From the NCBI RefSeq assembly GCF_001659785.1, contig NZ_CP015961.1:2542001-2606000 (forward strand): a stretch of DNA of 64,000 bases, written 5' to 3'. Shown here piece after piece: positions 8,161 through 18,252 of the stretch (position 1 is its first letter; every line of letters begins with the position of its first letter). The notes below the pieces were generated by a model. It saw nothing but the letters and a program-made list of their open reading frames with translations, was not told where the DNA came from and made no database searches. A program made the translations under genes and the position numbers. This DNA is from Dietzia timorensis (lineage in GTDB: Bacteria > Actinomycetota > Actinomycetes > Mycobacteriales > Mycobacteriaceae).

Positions 8161-11100
8161 TTATTTGATGGCGAGCTGCCACATGGTGGTGCCGGTGTCC
8201 CTGGTATAGAACTGCGCGCGACCGGGTGGGAGCGGCCTTGCAACGAGCTCTCCGACGAGTTTGCCTTCGTCCTTTGTTCCGTCCATGACGATTCCTGCGG
8301 CGCCGAGATCCTTCATCCTCTGCATCACAGGATCGAATGCCGAGCGTGCGGCGCCGGATACTCGACGTGTGAGGACAAGCGCGAAGCCGATCTCCGCGGC
8401 ATGCGCGAGCAAAGGAACCAGTGGCGCCAGAGGGTTTCCTGCCGACCCGACCACGAGGTCCATGTCGTCTACGAACACGATGACGCGTGGGCGTGGCTGA
8501 GGCTCGGAGGCGCTGGCTGCCGAACGCTCCTTGAGGACGCTTGTGAGGTGATCGATCATCGGGGAGAGTTCCTCTTCGGTACTCGCGATTCCAGCCAAAT
8601 AGGAGTCGCTCACGATGTTGCGCAGCTTCCGCCGGTAATCGACCAGAAGAATTCGAATGTCGCTGTCGGAGGCACTCGCCATCGCGGCTGTCACCATGAC
8701 GTCGACGAGCGTGCTCTTGCCACTTCCTGCGTTTCCGAATGCGAGGACAAGCGGCGTGGCGACGAGATCGATGTATGCGGGCGCGAGGTTTTCTTCCTCG
8801 ATTCCGACAGGGAGTGGCAATGTCGAGTTGTCGCTCGCCCGAGACCGCGCCGTGGCGAGAATGCCGGACAAATCGGCAAAGTGCACCTTTTCGGGAAGCA
8901 AACGAATCTGGGGTGCTCGCTCCCCTGGACGAGCAGTCGCCCATGCACCGGAGATGCCGTCAAGCTCGCCGGCAACATCGAACGCTTCGTCGGGCACGTC
9001 CTCGGCGCCCTCGCGCCGCAGAGTGTGTTCGGGGGCCAGAATCTGAATGAGCTGGCCGGTGCCGACCATTCCTCGACCTGGGTACTCGGGAGGAATCACT
9101 TGCGCCGCTCGGCGGCCGAACATGGAATCCGCCGGGTCAACGATGCGTAGTTCGATTCGTGTCGACAAGGAATCACGAACGATGGGTCGCACGTCCATCC
9201 ACCGAGTTGCGGCGACGACAACATGGACCCCTACCGCGAGTCCTTGTACGGCGATGTGGCCGATCGTGTCATCAAGGTCGGGAATCTCGGAGCGGGCAGC
9301 ACCCCAGCCGTCGATTAGCATTATGATCTCGGCGAACGCCTCGAAATCGTCGCAGGATCGCGTGCGACACTGCCCGATAGAAGTGAGTCCTCGTGTACGA
9401 AATGTCTCTTCACGCCTAGTGATCTCGGCCTCGATGCTCCTCACTATTCGTCGTTGTTTGTCCCGCTCGCCTTTGCGCGCAATTCCTGCTGTGTGAGGTA
9501 GCCGCTCCAGCGCTGAGATCACCCCACCGCCGAAATCGAGACCATAGATATGCACATGGCTCGGTCGCACGCGGAGAGCTGCCGACATCGCCAATGCGAG
9601 AAGCGCGAACGACTTTCCGCTTCTCGGGGCACCGACCACTAGCGACGAACTCCCGGCGCTTGAGAAGTCGATCTCGAAAATGCTTTGCCGCTGTTGGAAT
9701 GGCAGGTCCATGACGGCCCACGGGACGGCGGGGAACGCGCTGTTCTCCCCTGACGCGGTCACGTGCTCTACGCCGCCGAATCGGCCGACTCCGATCCGTG
9801 ATTCCAGCGGGGGAAGCCAGATTTCGTGCGCCTTGATCCCGACACCGGCGAGGCCCTCATTGAGCAGCTCCCAGTCGCTTGCTCGTGGTGGCAACTCTTC
9901 CGGTTCGCGCGACGCGGAAGGGTCGAGAGGGATAGGCGCGGCCTGGGTATATCCGGCGGAAAAGGCCACGATTTGAGGCACCGCCGACACGAAAGACAGC
10001 GCGCGTGGAGCCGCCACACCGCATTGCCGATTGGATTCCGACACGAAAAATGAATCAAACCGTTGGGCCGACCCCGCATCGGTCTTGAGATAACCTGCGC
10101 CGGGGGTGGCCGGCAGGTTATACGCATCTGAGTTTCCCAGCACCACGCGCGATTCGGCCGCAGAGAACGTCTTCAGCGCTATTCGATACGACAGGTGACT
10201 CTCCAGTCCACGAAGTCGCCCCTCTTCCAATCGTTGCGAGGCCAAAAGAAGGTGGATGTGCAGGCTTCGCCCGAGTCTTCCGAGCTGGACGAACAGGTCG
10301 ACGAAGTCGGGTCGTGCCGTGAGCAGTTCGGAGAACTCGTCGACCACGAGCACGAGCGCAGGAAGCGGCGGTCCGGTAAACCCTGGGTCGGCCCGCCGCG
10401 CAGCCTCGTAGTCGTCCACTTTTGCCACCTGGTACAAACGCAATAGTTCCTGACGACGGACGAGCTCTCCTTCGAGCGCCTCCCGCATGCGGTCGACGAG
10501 GAACTGTTCATCCGCGAGGTTCGTAATCGACGCAGCTACATGGTGCATTCGATCCATGCCGGTGAACGTCGCGCCGCCTTTGAAGTCGACGAGAACGAGA
10601 TTGAGCTGTTCCGGACTGTGCGTCGCGACCAGCCCGAGCACCAAGGACCGGAGGAACTCCGACTTTCCCGATCCCGTTGCGCCGATGCACAGGCCATGCG
10701 GCCCGTGTCCGCCATGCGCCGATTCCTTCAAATCGAGAAACACGGGCGCGCCTGCCCCGTCGACTCCCACGGCAGCCCGCAATTTCTCTGTGCCCGAGCG
10801 GTATGGCCACGGCTCGATCAGCGCATCCGGTGAAGTGGCTCGTCCTGCAAGGATTGCAGCGATCGGCCCTTCACCGTCCCCGCCGACAAATTCGGCGAAT
10901 GGCCGCGACGCCGAACCACCGCTTCGTCCTGGTCGACCATTGGGGCCAGCACCTAGACTCCGATTGCTTGCGAGACGTCCCGCTGGGCTGGATCGCCCAC
11001 GGAGCACTTTCGCAAACAGTGCCACACTCTCCGCTACAGAGAGCTGGTCGGCGCGAAAGAGCTCGTCCCCTTCGACCACCTGGTTGGCATACACAAGATT

Positions 11101-12201
11101 CTGTCCCCCGCTCGAATCGAGATGGAGAGCAAGTCCGTCCCTCTCGGCAAGGCGTCGCAACCGCGTCGATGGCGACGCGCATACCTCGACGAACGTGACG
11201 TGTTCAAGCGGAAGCGTGGGAGATAGCCAGGTGGCATCGCCCCTGCCGGCGTCGTCGCAGATGATCAGTAGATGGGGTTCCGCGCTCGTTGGCTGCGAGC
11301 CGACCAGGAGCTCGAGTCGTTCCAGAGACTCCTCGTGCAGCCTCGCTGGCCCGGAGGCGTCGAGAAATTCGCCGTCCCAGTGATGGGGCAACCACTTGAG
11401 ACAGTCCCATTCGCTCGCCGCTTCCTTGCTACCCGCCACCACAGCGATCCGAATCCGCCGTTCGCTATACCCCACCGCCAGCTGACCGAGCATTGCCCGC
11501 AGCATCCCGCGAACTCGAGCGGGCTCGCCGAAAACGCTCACCACCTGATAGCTGGGAATCTCCACGGCTACGGGCGCGTGGCGAACAAACGAATGAGCCC
11601 GCACAAGGCGGCGAAGAGCGGCCACCGATACCGGCTCCAAATCCTCTACCGGCCCCGTTTCGGGCGCGACAAGCGGGCGATCCAGCACCACCGTACCGAC
11701 TCCGAGCCGCACCGAAATCTGCTCGTCCGGCACTGTCTCGCCTTCGCGGTGCGAACCCATTTCGCCGCCTATCGAGGCAAGAAGCTCCCCGGGGTGCGGA
11801 TGTCTACGAAGGAGCGCCTTACGTTGATCGTCCGCTGCGTCGATGAGGTCGCGGCGGGTCAAGTCCAGGTAACGAAGATAGTCTCTACGCTTTTCCGACA
11901 TTTCCAACTTGCGGCTACCGCCCTGCCAGTTGCCGACGAGCATCGCAATGGTCGACATCGCCATCATCGCCGGAAACATGAACATCATCGGATTGCGCCC
12001 TGCACCCGAGGTCACCATCACGACGATGATTCCGCCAGTGGCCAGCAGCATCATCACCGGCATCAGACGGACGATCATCGCCTGCGGGATCGGGCGAGCC
12101 AGCTGTGGAGGTGCCTGCAGCACGAATGGCAACCCGCCGCCCTGACCGATCTTTTCGGTCGTACTCGGCGTTGCTTTCTCGGCCGCCTCGGCGATCGTCA
12201 T
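8161..12201 (-). CDS. eccC4: ESX-4 secretion ATPase EccC (three FtsK/SpoIIIE domains)
   Basis: Motor of the ESX-4 type VII system, 1346 residues from the chosen ATG. Two membrane helices lie near residues 41-66 and 72-93, followed by a linker domain and three nucleoside-triphosphatase domains with Walker A motifs GATGSGKS (507-514), GAPRSGKS (857-864) and GNAGSGKS (1156-1163). Only the first has a full Walker B with catalytic Glu (LVLVVDE, 616-622); the second reads LIDGW and the third FVDDMD, as expected for regulatory or substrate-binding domains. An in-frame extension to 12387 looks non-coding. It heads the operon with the associated protein and both WXG100 genes and is divergent from eccD. 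Confidence 0.95.
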   Translation of the reverse strand: MTIAEAAEKATPSTTEKIGQGGGLPFVLQAPPQLARPIPQAMIVRLMPVMMLLATGGIIVVMVTSGAGRNPMMFMFPAMMAMSTIAMLVGNWQGGSRKLEMSEKRRDYLRYLDLTRRDLIDAADDQRKALLRRHPHPGELLASIGGEMGSHREGETVPDEQISVRLGVGTVVLDRPLVAPETGPVEDLEPVSVAALRRLVRAHSFVRHAPVAVEIPSYQVVSVFGEPARVRGMLRAMLGQLAVGYSERRIRIAVVAGSKEAASEWDCLKWLPHHWDGEFLDASGPARLHEESLERLELLVGSQPTSAEPHLLIICDDAGRGDATWLSPTLPLEHVTFVEVCASPSTRLRRLAERDGLALHLDSSGGQNLVYANQVVEGDELFRADQLSVAESVALFAKVLRGRSSPAGRLASNRSLGAGPNGRPGRSGGSASRPFAEFVGGDGEGPIAAILAGRATSPDALIEPWPYRSGTEKLRAAVGVDGAGAPVFLDLKESAHGGHGPHGLCIGATGSGKSEFLRSLVLGLVATHSPEQLNLVLVDFKGGATFTGMDRMHHVAASITNLADEQFLVDRMREALEGELVRRQELLRLYQVAKVDDYEAARRADPGFTGPPLPALVLVVDEFSELLTARPDFVDLFVQLGRLGRSLHIHLLLASQRLEEGRLRGLESHLSYRIALKTFSAAESRVVLGNSDAYNLPATPGAGYLKTDAGSAQRFDSFFVSESNRQCGVAAPRALSFVSAVPQIVAFSAGYTQAAPIPLDPSASREPEELPPRASDWELLNEGLAGVGIKAHEIWLPPLESRIGVGRFGGVEHVTASGENSAFPAVPWAVMDLPFQQRQSIFEIDFSSAGSSSLVVGAPRSGKSFALLALAMSAALRVRPSHVHIYGLDFGGGVISALERLPHTAGIARKGERDKQRRIVRSIEAEITRREETFRTRGLTSIGQCRTRSCDDFEAFAEIIMLIDGWGAARSEIPDLDDTIGHIAVQGLAVGVHVVVAATRWMDVRPIVRDSLSTRIELRIVDPADSMFGRRAAQVIPPEYPGRGMVGTGQLIQILAPEHTLRREGAEDVPDEAFDVAGELDGISGAWATARPGERAPQIRLLPEKVHFADLSGILATARSRASDNSTLPLPVGIEEENLAPAYIDLVATPLVLAFGNAGSGKSTLVDVMVTAAMASASDSDIRILLVDYRRKLRNIVSDSYLAGIASTEEELSPMIDHLTSVLKERSAASASEPQPRPRVIVFVDDMDLVVGSAGNPLAPLVPLLAHAAEIGFALVLTRRVSGAARSAFDPVMQRMKDLGAAGIVMDGTKDEGKLVGELVARPLPPGRAQFYTRDTGTTMWQLAIK

Positions 12202-12412
12202 CGTCAGTCGAACTTCCCACTCGGTCGCCTGCGGCGATGTAGCGCCCCCACAGCTGTGCGGCGTCGATGTTGAATATCGAGGCGAAGCCAATGTCGCGAG
12301 CGTCGTCTCGAATCCTCTTCCGTTGAGGATGCTAAGACAGGCCGCCACCAGGTGGGGTGCGCTACTTTTCCGACACGGCTGCCGCATTGGCCCGGAATGA
12401 AAGAGGAGTTCG
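12202..12412. promoter_or_regulatory. Divergent eccC4/eccD4 promoter region
   Basis: This 211-bp spacer separates the minus-strand eccC operon from the plus-strand eccD-mycP pair and must hold both promoters. The eccD ribosome site AAAGAGGAG ends 4 bp before its ATG. No clear -10/-35 pair or operator was identified with confidence. Confidence 0.45.
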
Positions 12413-13945
12413 ATGGTTGCCTCACCCTTTGCCGAGACGTCGACGGACGATTCTTCTGAAGGTGATCCCGCAGCGCCTGTGGCCTACGGTGTCGAACCGA
12501 GGCACGCCCGCCGCGTCTCGGTGGTGTGCGGACGGCATTGCGTCGACCTCACCCTTCCCGCGCACGCACCGGTCTCCTCCCTGTTGGGCGGTACTGCGGA
12601 TATCTTTTTCGAGCGCGCTCGTGCCGAGCCCTCTGACGTCGAAGCTTCACTCGTCGACGAGCTCTGCGGGCCGGGTCCGCACGGTGCCTGGGAGTTGTCC
12701 AAGCTCGGGGGCGAGGTGATCCCCGGCGATCACACCCTTGCCGAGGCCGGCATCGGCGACGGCGACCCGCTGGTACTCGCAGCACCACCGACAGCCACTC
12801 CCTCGCCGCTATGGGACGACTCTCTCGCCGCGTTGTCTGCCCACACCTCTGCTGGTGTGTGGCGGCCAGAGGATTCGAGGCGTGCATCCCTCCTCCTCGC
12901 GGGAGCGATCGCCACGCTTCTCGCCGCGGTTCTCGTCGTAAGCCTCCTCCGTGGTCCGACCGAGGCAACAGCCGCGGTGGCCGTGGTCGTGGCGGTGTCC
13001 ACCCTTGCGTTCACGGTTATCTTTCGCTCCAACGGCGCCGGAGCCGGCACCGCGTTCGTCGGAATCGGCTTTGCGGGCGGGTTCGTCTTTCTCGCCGCGG
13101 CGACGCTCGTCCCAGGAAGTCCGGGCGCACTTCATGTTCTCTCCGGCGCGAGCGCATCTCTGCTCCTGGGCACTCTGGGTGCGGCGGCTTCGGTATTGAA
13201 CCGCGTGGATCCCGAACCCGAACGCGCCGACCGTAGGGGCAACCCGCATCTGGACCGCGCTGCCTTCATTACCGTCGCCGTTCTCGCGGCGTTCGTGCTC
13301 CTGGGGGCCATTCTCGTGCGTTGGGCGGAATTCAGTCCGGAGCAGGTCGGCATCGGGATTGCCACTATCGGGTGGGGCTTCCACCTCTTTTCCCCGTCCC
13401 TGGCGGTGGCATTCTCCGCACTACCGCTCCCCGGCGCGACGATCGATTCGATGTCGGCAGGCGACCCTCTCGACATGGCCGAGGTCCACCATTTTTCCGC
13501 CCGCGCCTCGCGGCTCCTCCTCGCCCTCACCGTCCTTTCCTCTATTTGTGTAGCGGGCGGAGCCGCTGTCGCAGTCCTCGGATCCGATACCAGTCGGTGG
13601 GAACTCGCTTGGTCTCTCGTACTCGCGTTGTGGCTGTTTCTTCGCGTGCGCACGGTCCCCTCGCGTGCGTGCGGAATCGTGTGTATGACGTCGGGCACCG
13701 TCACTATCCTTTCCGCCGCATCCACCGCGTTCTGGAACGCGGAAACGCTCGTGTGGCTGTCGGTTTTCGCTGTCCTGTGCATTGCGGTGGCGGCCATCGT
13801 CGTGGCCGTCGGCTGGTGGGTTCCAGCCAGAGAGTTCTCACCAACCGCCCGTCGAGCGGTAGACGTTCTCGACGTACTGCTCACGTGCGCGATCATTCCG
13901 CTGGCGCTATGCGCCGCCGGCATCGTCCAGGCCGTTCGTGGGTAA
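12413..13945 (+). CDS. eccD4: ESX-4 integral membrane channel component EccD
   Basis: A 510-residue protein with an N-terminal ubiquitin-like domain (about residues 25-110, beginning RRVSVVCGRHCVDLTLP) followed by eleven predicted transmembrane helices. EccD forms the bulk of the membrane vestibule of the ESX core complex. A strong AAAGAGGAG ribosome site precedes the ATG. The stop overlaps the start of mycP by 8 bp (GTGGGTAA), so the two are co-translated. Length, topology and gene order match mycobacterial EccD4. Confidence 0.93.
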   Translation: MVASPFAETSTDDSSEGDPAAPVAYGVEPRHARRVSVVCGRHCVDLTLPAHAPVSSLLGGTADIFFERARAEPSDVEASLVDELCGPGPHGAWELSKLGGEVIPGDHTLAEAGIGDGDPLVLAAPPTATPSPLWDDSLAALSAHTSAGVWRPEDSRRASLLLAGAIATLLAAVLVVSLLRGPTEATAAVAVVVAVSTLAFTVIFRSNGAGAGTAFVGIGFAGGFVFLAAATLVPGSPGALHVLSGASASLLLGTLGAAASVLNRVDPEPERADRRGNPHLDRAAFITVAVLAAFVLLGAILVRWAEFSPEQVGIGIATIGWGFHLFSPSLAVAFSALPLPGATIDSMSAGDPLDMAEVHHFSARASRLLLALTVLSSICVAGGAAVAVLGSDTSRWELAWSLVLALWLFLRVRTVPSRACGIVCMTSGTVTILSAASTAFWNAETLVWLSVFAVLCIAVAAIVVAVGWWVPAREFSPTARRAVDVLDVLLTCAIIPLALCAAGIVQAVRG

Positions 13946-15335
13946 CCGCGTGGCGTCGGCCACGGCCACGGTCGGCATCCTCGCGCTGATCTCCTTGGGC
14001 CCCGCGCATGTCGTAGCCCCGGCCGGCGCTGACCCCGAAGAAGCGTCCGGGAGTTCACAAACTCAGCCGTGTTCCGCGACGTGGCTACATCCGGGTTCGG
14101 ACGTGTTCCCTGGCGAACACCTCGACTACCTGGGAGTGCGCCAAGCGTGGCGCTTCGCCACAGGGCTTGGCACATCGATCGCGGTCATCGACACCGGCGT
14201 CGCTCCGCACCCGCGACTTCCCAGGCTGCGCGGAGGAGGGGACCATGTCGGCGATTCCGATGGGCTGCAGGATTGCGACGCGCACGGAACGTTGATCGCG
14301 GGGCTGATCGCTGCATCCGAACACGCCGACGGGTTTGCCGGCGTCGCCCCGAACGCGGAGATCGTCTCGATTCGCCATTCCAGTGGCAAGTTCTCATCCC
14401 CGCCTCAATCCCAGGACACTCCCGGAGAGGCCATAACCAACGGGTCGGGAAGCGTGACGTCGCTTGCCCGGGCAATCGATGCCGCAGCCGACAGCGGCGC
14501 AAGCGTGATCAATATTTCCGAGGTCGCCTGCGTTCCGAAGTCCACGGTGCTCGATGATTCGGCACTTTCCGCCGCCGTACACGACGCCGTGCTCGAACGA
14601 GACATCGTCATCGTCGCTGCTGCGGGAAACGTCGACGGGGCCTGCGCGAACTCTAATCCCCCGTCTCCTCCCCCGAACGACGGGACCGCAATCGACCCGA
14701 TGGATTCCGTCGTCACGGTCGCTTCGCCGGCCTGGTACGACGACCTCGTGCTCACGGTGGGATCAGTGACGATGGACGGGCTCCCGTCGGAGTTTTCCCT
14801 CCCAGGTCCGTGGGTCGATGTCGCCGCGCCCGGGGAGGGGCTCGCCTCGCTTTCCGTCGCCGCTGTCGGGGAATCCGGACTCGTCCCCGACCTCGCCACC
14901 GCCGTCGTCACCGAAAACGATGCGATGCCCATCGAGGGCTCTAGTTTTTCGGCTCCCTTGGTGGCAGGACTTGCCGCGCTTCTTCGCGAGAGGTTTCCGG
15001 CGCTTACGGCGCCGCAGATCTACGAGAGGATCACTCGCACCGCTACCGGAGGCGGGCACGGTGACGACTGGCGCATCGGCGCGGGAATCATCGACCCCGT
15101 TGCTGCGTTGACGGCGCCGTCAGGATTGTTTCGCCAAGCAGTGGCTGACCCGGTGCCCGTCTCCATCGACGACGGCGCTCCCGATGACAAGGGCCAGCGC
15201 GCGGTCGGCGTCACCATGGCAGCCCTCGCGGCGACCGTGCTGTGCATGACGCTCGGCGGTGCTCTCGTCCTCGCCTCGGTGAGGCGACCCTCAGCGATTC
15301 GGCCCCGCGGTGACTCCGCGAGAATCCACCGCTAG
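13938..15335 (+). CDS. mycP4: Mycosin, ESX-4 membrane-anchored subtilisin-like protease
   Basis: A 465-residue S8 serine protease that stabilises the ESX membrane complex and cleaves exported factors outside the membrane. A signal peptide spans about residues 1-31. Catalytic residues are visible: Asp85 (AVIDTG), His116 (DAHGTLIAG), oxyanion Asn231 (AAAGN) and Ser336 (GSSFSAP). One C-terminal helix (VTMAALAATVLCMTLGGALV) and a short basic tail anchor it. GTG start, overlapping eccD by 8 bp. The last 45 bp are also the 3' end of the convergent eccB gene. Confidence 0.94.
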   Translation: MGNRVASATATVGILALISLGPAHVVAPAGADPEEASGSSQTQPCSATWLHPGSDVFPGEHLDYLGVRQAWRFATGLGTSIAVIDTGVAPHPRLPRLRGGGDHVGDSDGLQDCDAHGTLIAGLIAASEHADGFAGVAPNAEIVSIRHSSGKFSSPPQSQDTPGEAITNGSGSVTSLARAIDAAADSGASVINISEVACVPKSTVLDDSALSAAVHDAVLERDIVIVAAAGNVDGACANSNPPSPPPNDGTAIDPMDSVVTVASPAWYDDLVLTVGSVTMDGLPSEFSLPGPWVDVAAPGEGLASLSVAAVGESGLVPDLATAVVTENDAMPIEGSSFSAPLVAGLAALLRERFPALTAPQIYERITRTATGGGHGDDWRIGAGIIDPVAALTAPSGLFRQAVADPVPVSIDDGAPDDKGQRAVGVTMAALAATVLCMTLGGALVLASVRRPSAIRPRGDSARIHR

Positions 15336-16709
15336 GAGCGCGTTCCCTCTTCGCATCTCCGGTCCCTCCACCAACCTCTGCAGCAATGGGCTCGGTACGA
15401 CGATCGGTCCGGGATCCAGACCGAGAGCCTCTGCGGACTCGGTGTCTGGAACGGAATGACGTACACCTCCATCGGTGATGAGCGCGAGTCCGGGGCTCGC
15501 CGTGCCGGTTGCGGCGATCGACACAGGTCTGGCCACGACACCTCCCGCAGGGAGAGACACCGCGTCGATTCGCGTGCCGCCGGCATCGGCGCCTGCCAGA
15601 TACGTCGTCGGCCGACCGCTGATTTCGGACAGCTGCCGGGCGGAAAACAGCCCCGACCGCACCGGACCGTCGACATCGTCGGCCACCCACCACGAGCACA
15701 CGATGGCGCCGTCGACGTCGGCGCGCTGGGGCAAGGCCCGGGGCAATCCAGCCAAGTCGAGCGTCTCGACCTTCGGGGCGGAGAGGTTCGCCGGAGCGAC
15801 GACACGGTTGTGAGGAGACCGAGCGCTCGGCCCCTCTGCACGGAGTAGATCGGCCACCAGCGCCGGAATTTTCTGCACGCCTTCGGAAACGACCACATAG
15901 TGCTCGGTCTCGGTTGCTGCCTCGACGGTGAACACCTCGCCGACGACGAATCCCGCGGGGCCTCGGGGTGCGGGCTCGCCGGCGCCCGGAACCTCGATGC
16001 GCCCGAGCGGTGGCCCTTCGGGAAGGAGGTCCAGTACCGCGTCGGAAAGTGTGTGTTGCGGCCAGGAGCTCAATCCGAACACGTCCATGAGGACGCGGTC
16101 GCCGAGGTCGATCCGTGTCCGTCGGCCATCGGCGACGAGCCACCCCTGTCCCCCGCGGTTGACGACGATCCCCTCTTGAGGAGACCACGAATCCGTGGGC
16201 TCGTCTGGCGCGGCGACGATCGCCGTCACATTTTCGCCTCTGCGCGGAATCTCGCCATCGCAGGCCGACCAGGTCAGCGCCCTGCCTGAGGTTGCGGGAA
16301 GAATCGCCGGGCCGCCGGGAATGCCGAGCGCCGGACCGCGCGGGGCTTCGGCAATTGTCTTCTCGGGAACACGCTCCGGCGAGACCGGGGACCCGAGCAC
16401 GAGGCGCGCCGAGGCCAGATCGGGAACGGGATGGAATCGGTCATCGACCCGCACGAATAGCGAACCCGTGTCCTTGGACTGCAGCGCATCCTTGCCGTCG
16501 AGGTTCGGCGCGGGCCGGATAAACGCCAACAACGCGGCGCCGGCGAGCAGCACCGCGCAGATCGCTCCTCCCGCCACTGCCGCACGCACGTGGACGCCGA
16601 GCCTGTCCGAACGCGAGGTCATGTCCCCACCGACGAGCGCCGTGCGTGCACGGGAAAGGATGAACTTGTGCCCGTCCACCTGCTCGGACGAAGTCGGATC
16701 CAGCGGCAT
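15291..16709 (-). CDS. eccB4: ESX-4 membrane component EccB
   Basis: A 472-residue single-pass protein: cytoplasmic N-terminus with QVDGHKFILSRARTALVGGD, the typical EccB opening, one transmembrane helix (about residues 41-62, AGGAICAVLLAGAALLAFI), then a large extracytoplasmic domain of R1-R4-like repeats. It forms the periplasmic dimer of the ESX complex. The start was set at the ATG with GGAGGTGTC directly upstream. It is divergent from eccE (117-bp spacer) and tail-to-tail with mycP, overlapping it by 45 bp. Confidence 0.93.
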   Translation of the reverse strand: MPLDPTSSEQVDGHKFILSRARTALVGGDMTSRSDRLGVHVRAAVAGGAICAVLLAGAALLAFIRPAPNLDGKDALQSKDTGSLFVRVDDRFHPVPDLASARLVLGSPVSPERVPEKTIAEAPRGPALGIPGGPAILPATSGRALTWSACDGEIPRRGENVTAIVAAPDEPTDSWSPQEGIVVNRGGQGWLVADGRRTRIDLGDRVLMDVFGLSSWPQHTLSDAVLDLLPEGPPLGRIEVPGAGEPAPRGPAGFVVGEVFTVEAATETEHYVVVSEGVQKIPALVADLLRAEGPSARSPHNRVVAPANLSAPKVETLDLAGLPRALPQRADVDGAIVCSWWVADDVDGPVRSGLFSARQLSEISGRPTTYLAGADAGGTRIDAVSLPAGGVVARPVSIAATGTASPGLALITDGGVRHSVPDTESAEALGLDPGPIVVPSPLLQRLVEGPEMRRGNALLAVDSRGVTAGPNR

Positions 16710-16826
16710 GACACCTCCAAGTAGCGCCCCCACGAGCGGGGATCACCTCGGTAATCTACTCGGCGCAGCGCAGTTCTTGGGTGCGCTACATTCACCGCCC
16801 CCGGCGAAAGAAGGAGGTCCCGCGCT

Positions 16827-18239
16827 TTGTCCCGATATGTCGATTGCGCGGCGGCGTTCCTCGCGGTCCTGGTGCTCGTGGCCGCCTTCTTCTTGCCCGC
16901 CCCATGGGCGTTTGTGTGCCTGGCGGTCTGGGCGATAGGGCTCGCGATTTTTATCCTTGTCCGCGCGCGAGCTCGAGGGGGTCCGACTGCGGACATGAAT
17001 CTACTCGAAGGCCGTACGCAGCCGGTCGGCGGTCCCGGGTCCTCGGTCGTGGTCGCCCAGCTGGAGGTGCGGTGTTCTCGAGCCCAGCTGTCTCGGTTCG
17101 CCGGGTCCAGACCGGAAGGAGTCGCCGTATCAAGCGACGAACCCGGCCGCACCTTCGATGCGGAGGCGCTGCGCTCGGTCGTGGAATCGGACTTCGTCGG
17201 ACACCGATCCCTTATCGCCTGGAATCTGTGCTCGTTTCCCATGCACCAGTACCCGGGGCATCCGGCAGAACACGCCTACAAGGAACTTCTCGGTCCGCTA
17301 CGAATCGTCGGCAGGATGTGGCACATTCTCGAGCTGCATATCGATACCGCCGAGCTCACCGCGCCTGGCGGTACCGCGACACAGGCAGCGGGTACCGTGC
17401 GAGCGCGCGTGCAGGGGCTGCTCGCCCACCGTGGCTTCTCCACGAGCACGATTCCTGTGCACGACCACGCGGACCTCGTCCGAATGTGGCGTGACGCGCC
17501 TGGTGAACAGCGCATGCTATTGAGTTGCCGGCGCGAACCCGGCGGGGGATTCTCGCTCATCATGGCGGATGGTGCTCTCACTCAGGCACGCCCCCTCGAT
17601 TCGATGACGTCGTACGCGCCGCCCGAGCAGGGCGCGGGCCCCATCGTCGGCGCGGACGAAAACGATCTCGCGGTCTGCATAGACCTCTGCGGCCCACATC
17701 TCCGCACCGTCGTGCTCGCCGGCCGTTTCCAGTCGCTCGAATTCCTCATCTTACGTTCGGCCGCGCTGGGGCAGCGAGCGGTCGCGGTGGCGGACAACCC
17801 AGATCGGTGGCACGGCCTCACGGTTGCGGCGGGAATCGACGTGGTCTACTCGCAGTTCACCATCGACTCTGCGCTCGCTAACGGGCAACCTTCTTCGCTG
17901 CCGGAAGAGCTAGTTCAACTTTGCGACGTCGTATATTGGGACTCGGAGGTCGAGGTTCCACGTCATCTGACTGCTCGCGCAGGAAGCCCCACGATCTGCA
18001 GAGTGCTCACCGGGGATATCGAGGACATCGAACGAAAGTTCGCACGACGAGAATTCCGGGACGCGGACCTCCTCGTGGACGGGCGCGTCTCGGGCTGGTT
18101 CACCATTCATACTCGCGGGGAGCTATCCGACGATCGTCCAAGAAGAGTCACGGTTCAGGCGGTGGAGACCGCTGCGGAAATCGCTTGTTTGGCAGAAGGG
18201 CGATTGGCGCCGAAACCGTTCGCGACGCTTACCGTCTAG
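16827..18239 (+). CDS. eccE4: ESX-4 membrane component EccE
   Basis: A 470-residue protein with two N-terminal transmembrane helices (FLAVLVLVAAFFLP and WAFVCLAVWAIGLAIFILV) and a large soluble domain with PGHPAEHAYKELLGPLR, consistent with EccE, the outer component of the ESX membrane ring. The start is TTG, supported by AAGGAGGT 8 nt upstream. Mycobacterium tuberculosis ESX-4 has no eccE, whereas ESX-4 loci of several other Mycobacteriales do; this locus is of the complete type. Confidence 0.85.
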   Translation: MSRYVDCAAAFLAVLVLVAAFFLPAPWAFVCLAVWAIGLAIFILVRARARGGPTADMNLLEGRTQPVGGPGSSVVVAQLEVRCSRAQLSRFAGSRPEGVAVSSDEPGRTFDAEALRSVVESDFVGHRSLIAWNLCSFPMHQYPGHPAEHAYKELLGPLRIVGRMWHILELHIDTAELTAPGGTATQAAGTVRARVQGLLAHRGFSTSTIPVHDHADLVRMWRDAPGEQRMLLSCRREPGGGFSLIMADGALTQARPLDSMTSYAPPEQGAGPIVGADENDLAVCIDLCGPHLRTVVLAGRFQSLEFLILRSAALGQRAVAVADNPDRWHGLTVAAGIDVVYSQFTIDSALANGQPSSLPEELVQLCDVVYWDSEVEVPRHLTARAGSPTICRVLTGDIEDIERKFARREFRDADLLVDGRVSGWFTIHTRGELSDDRPRRVTVQAVETAAEIACLAEGRLAPKPFATLTV

Positions 18240-18252
18240 GGCCCCGGAGCGC

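Noticed and set aside
12202-12387. N-terminal extension of EccC to 12387
   Set aside because: The extra 62 residues have no EccC character and would consume most of the divergent promoter region; the internal ATG gives a normal EccC N-terminus.
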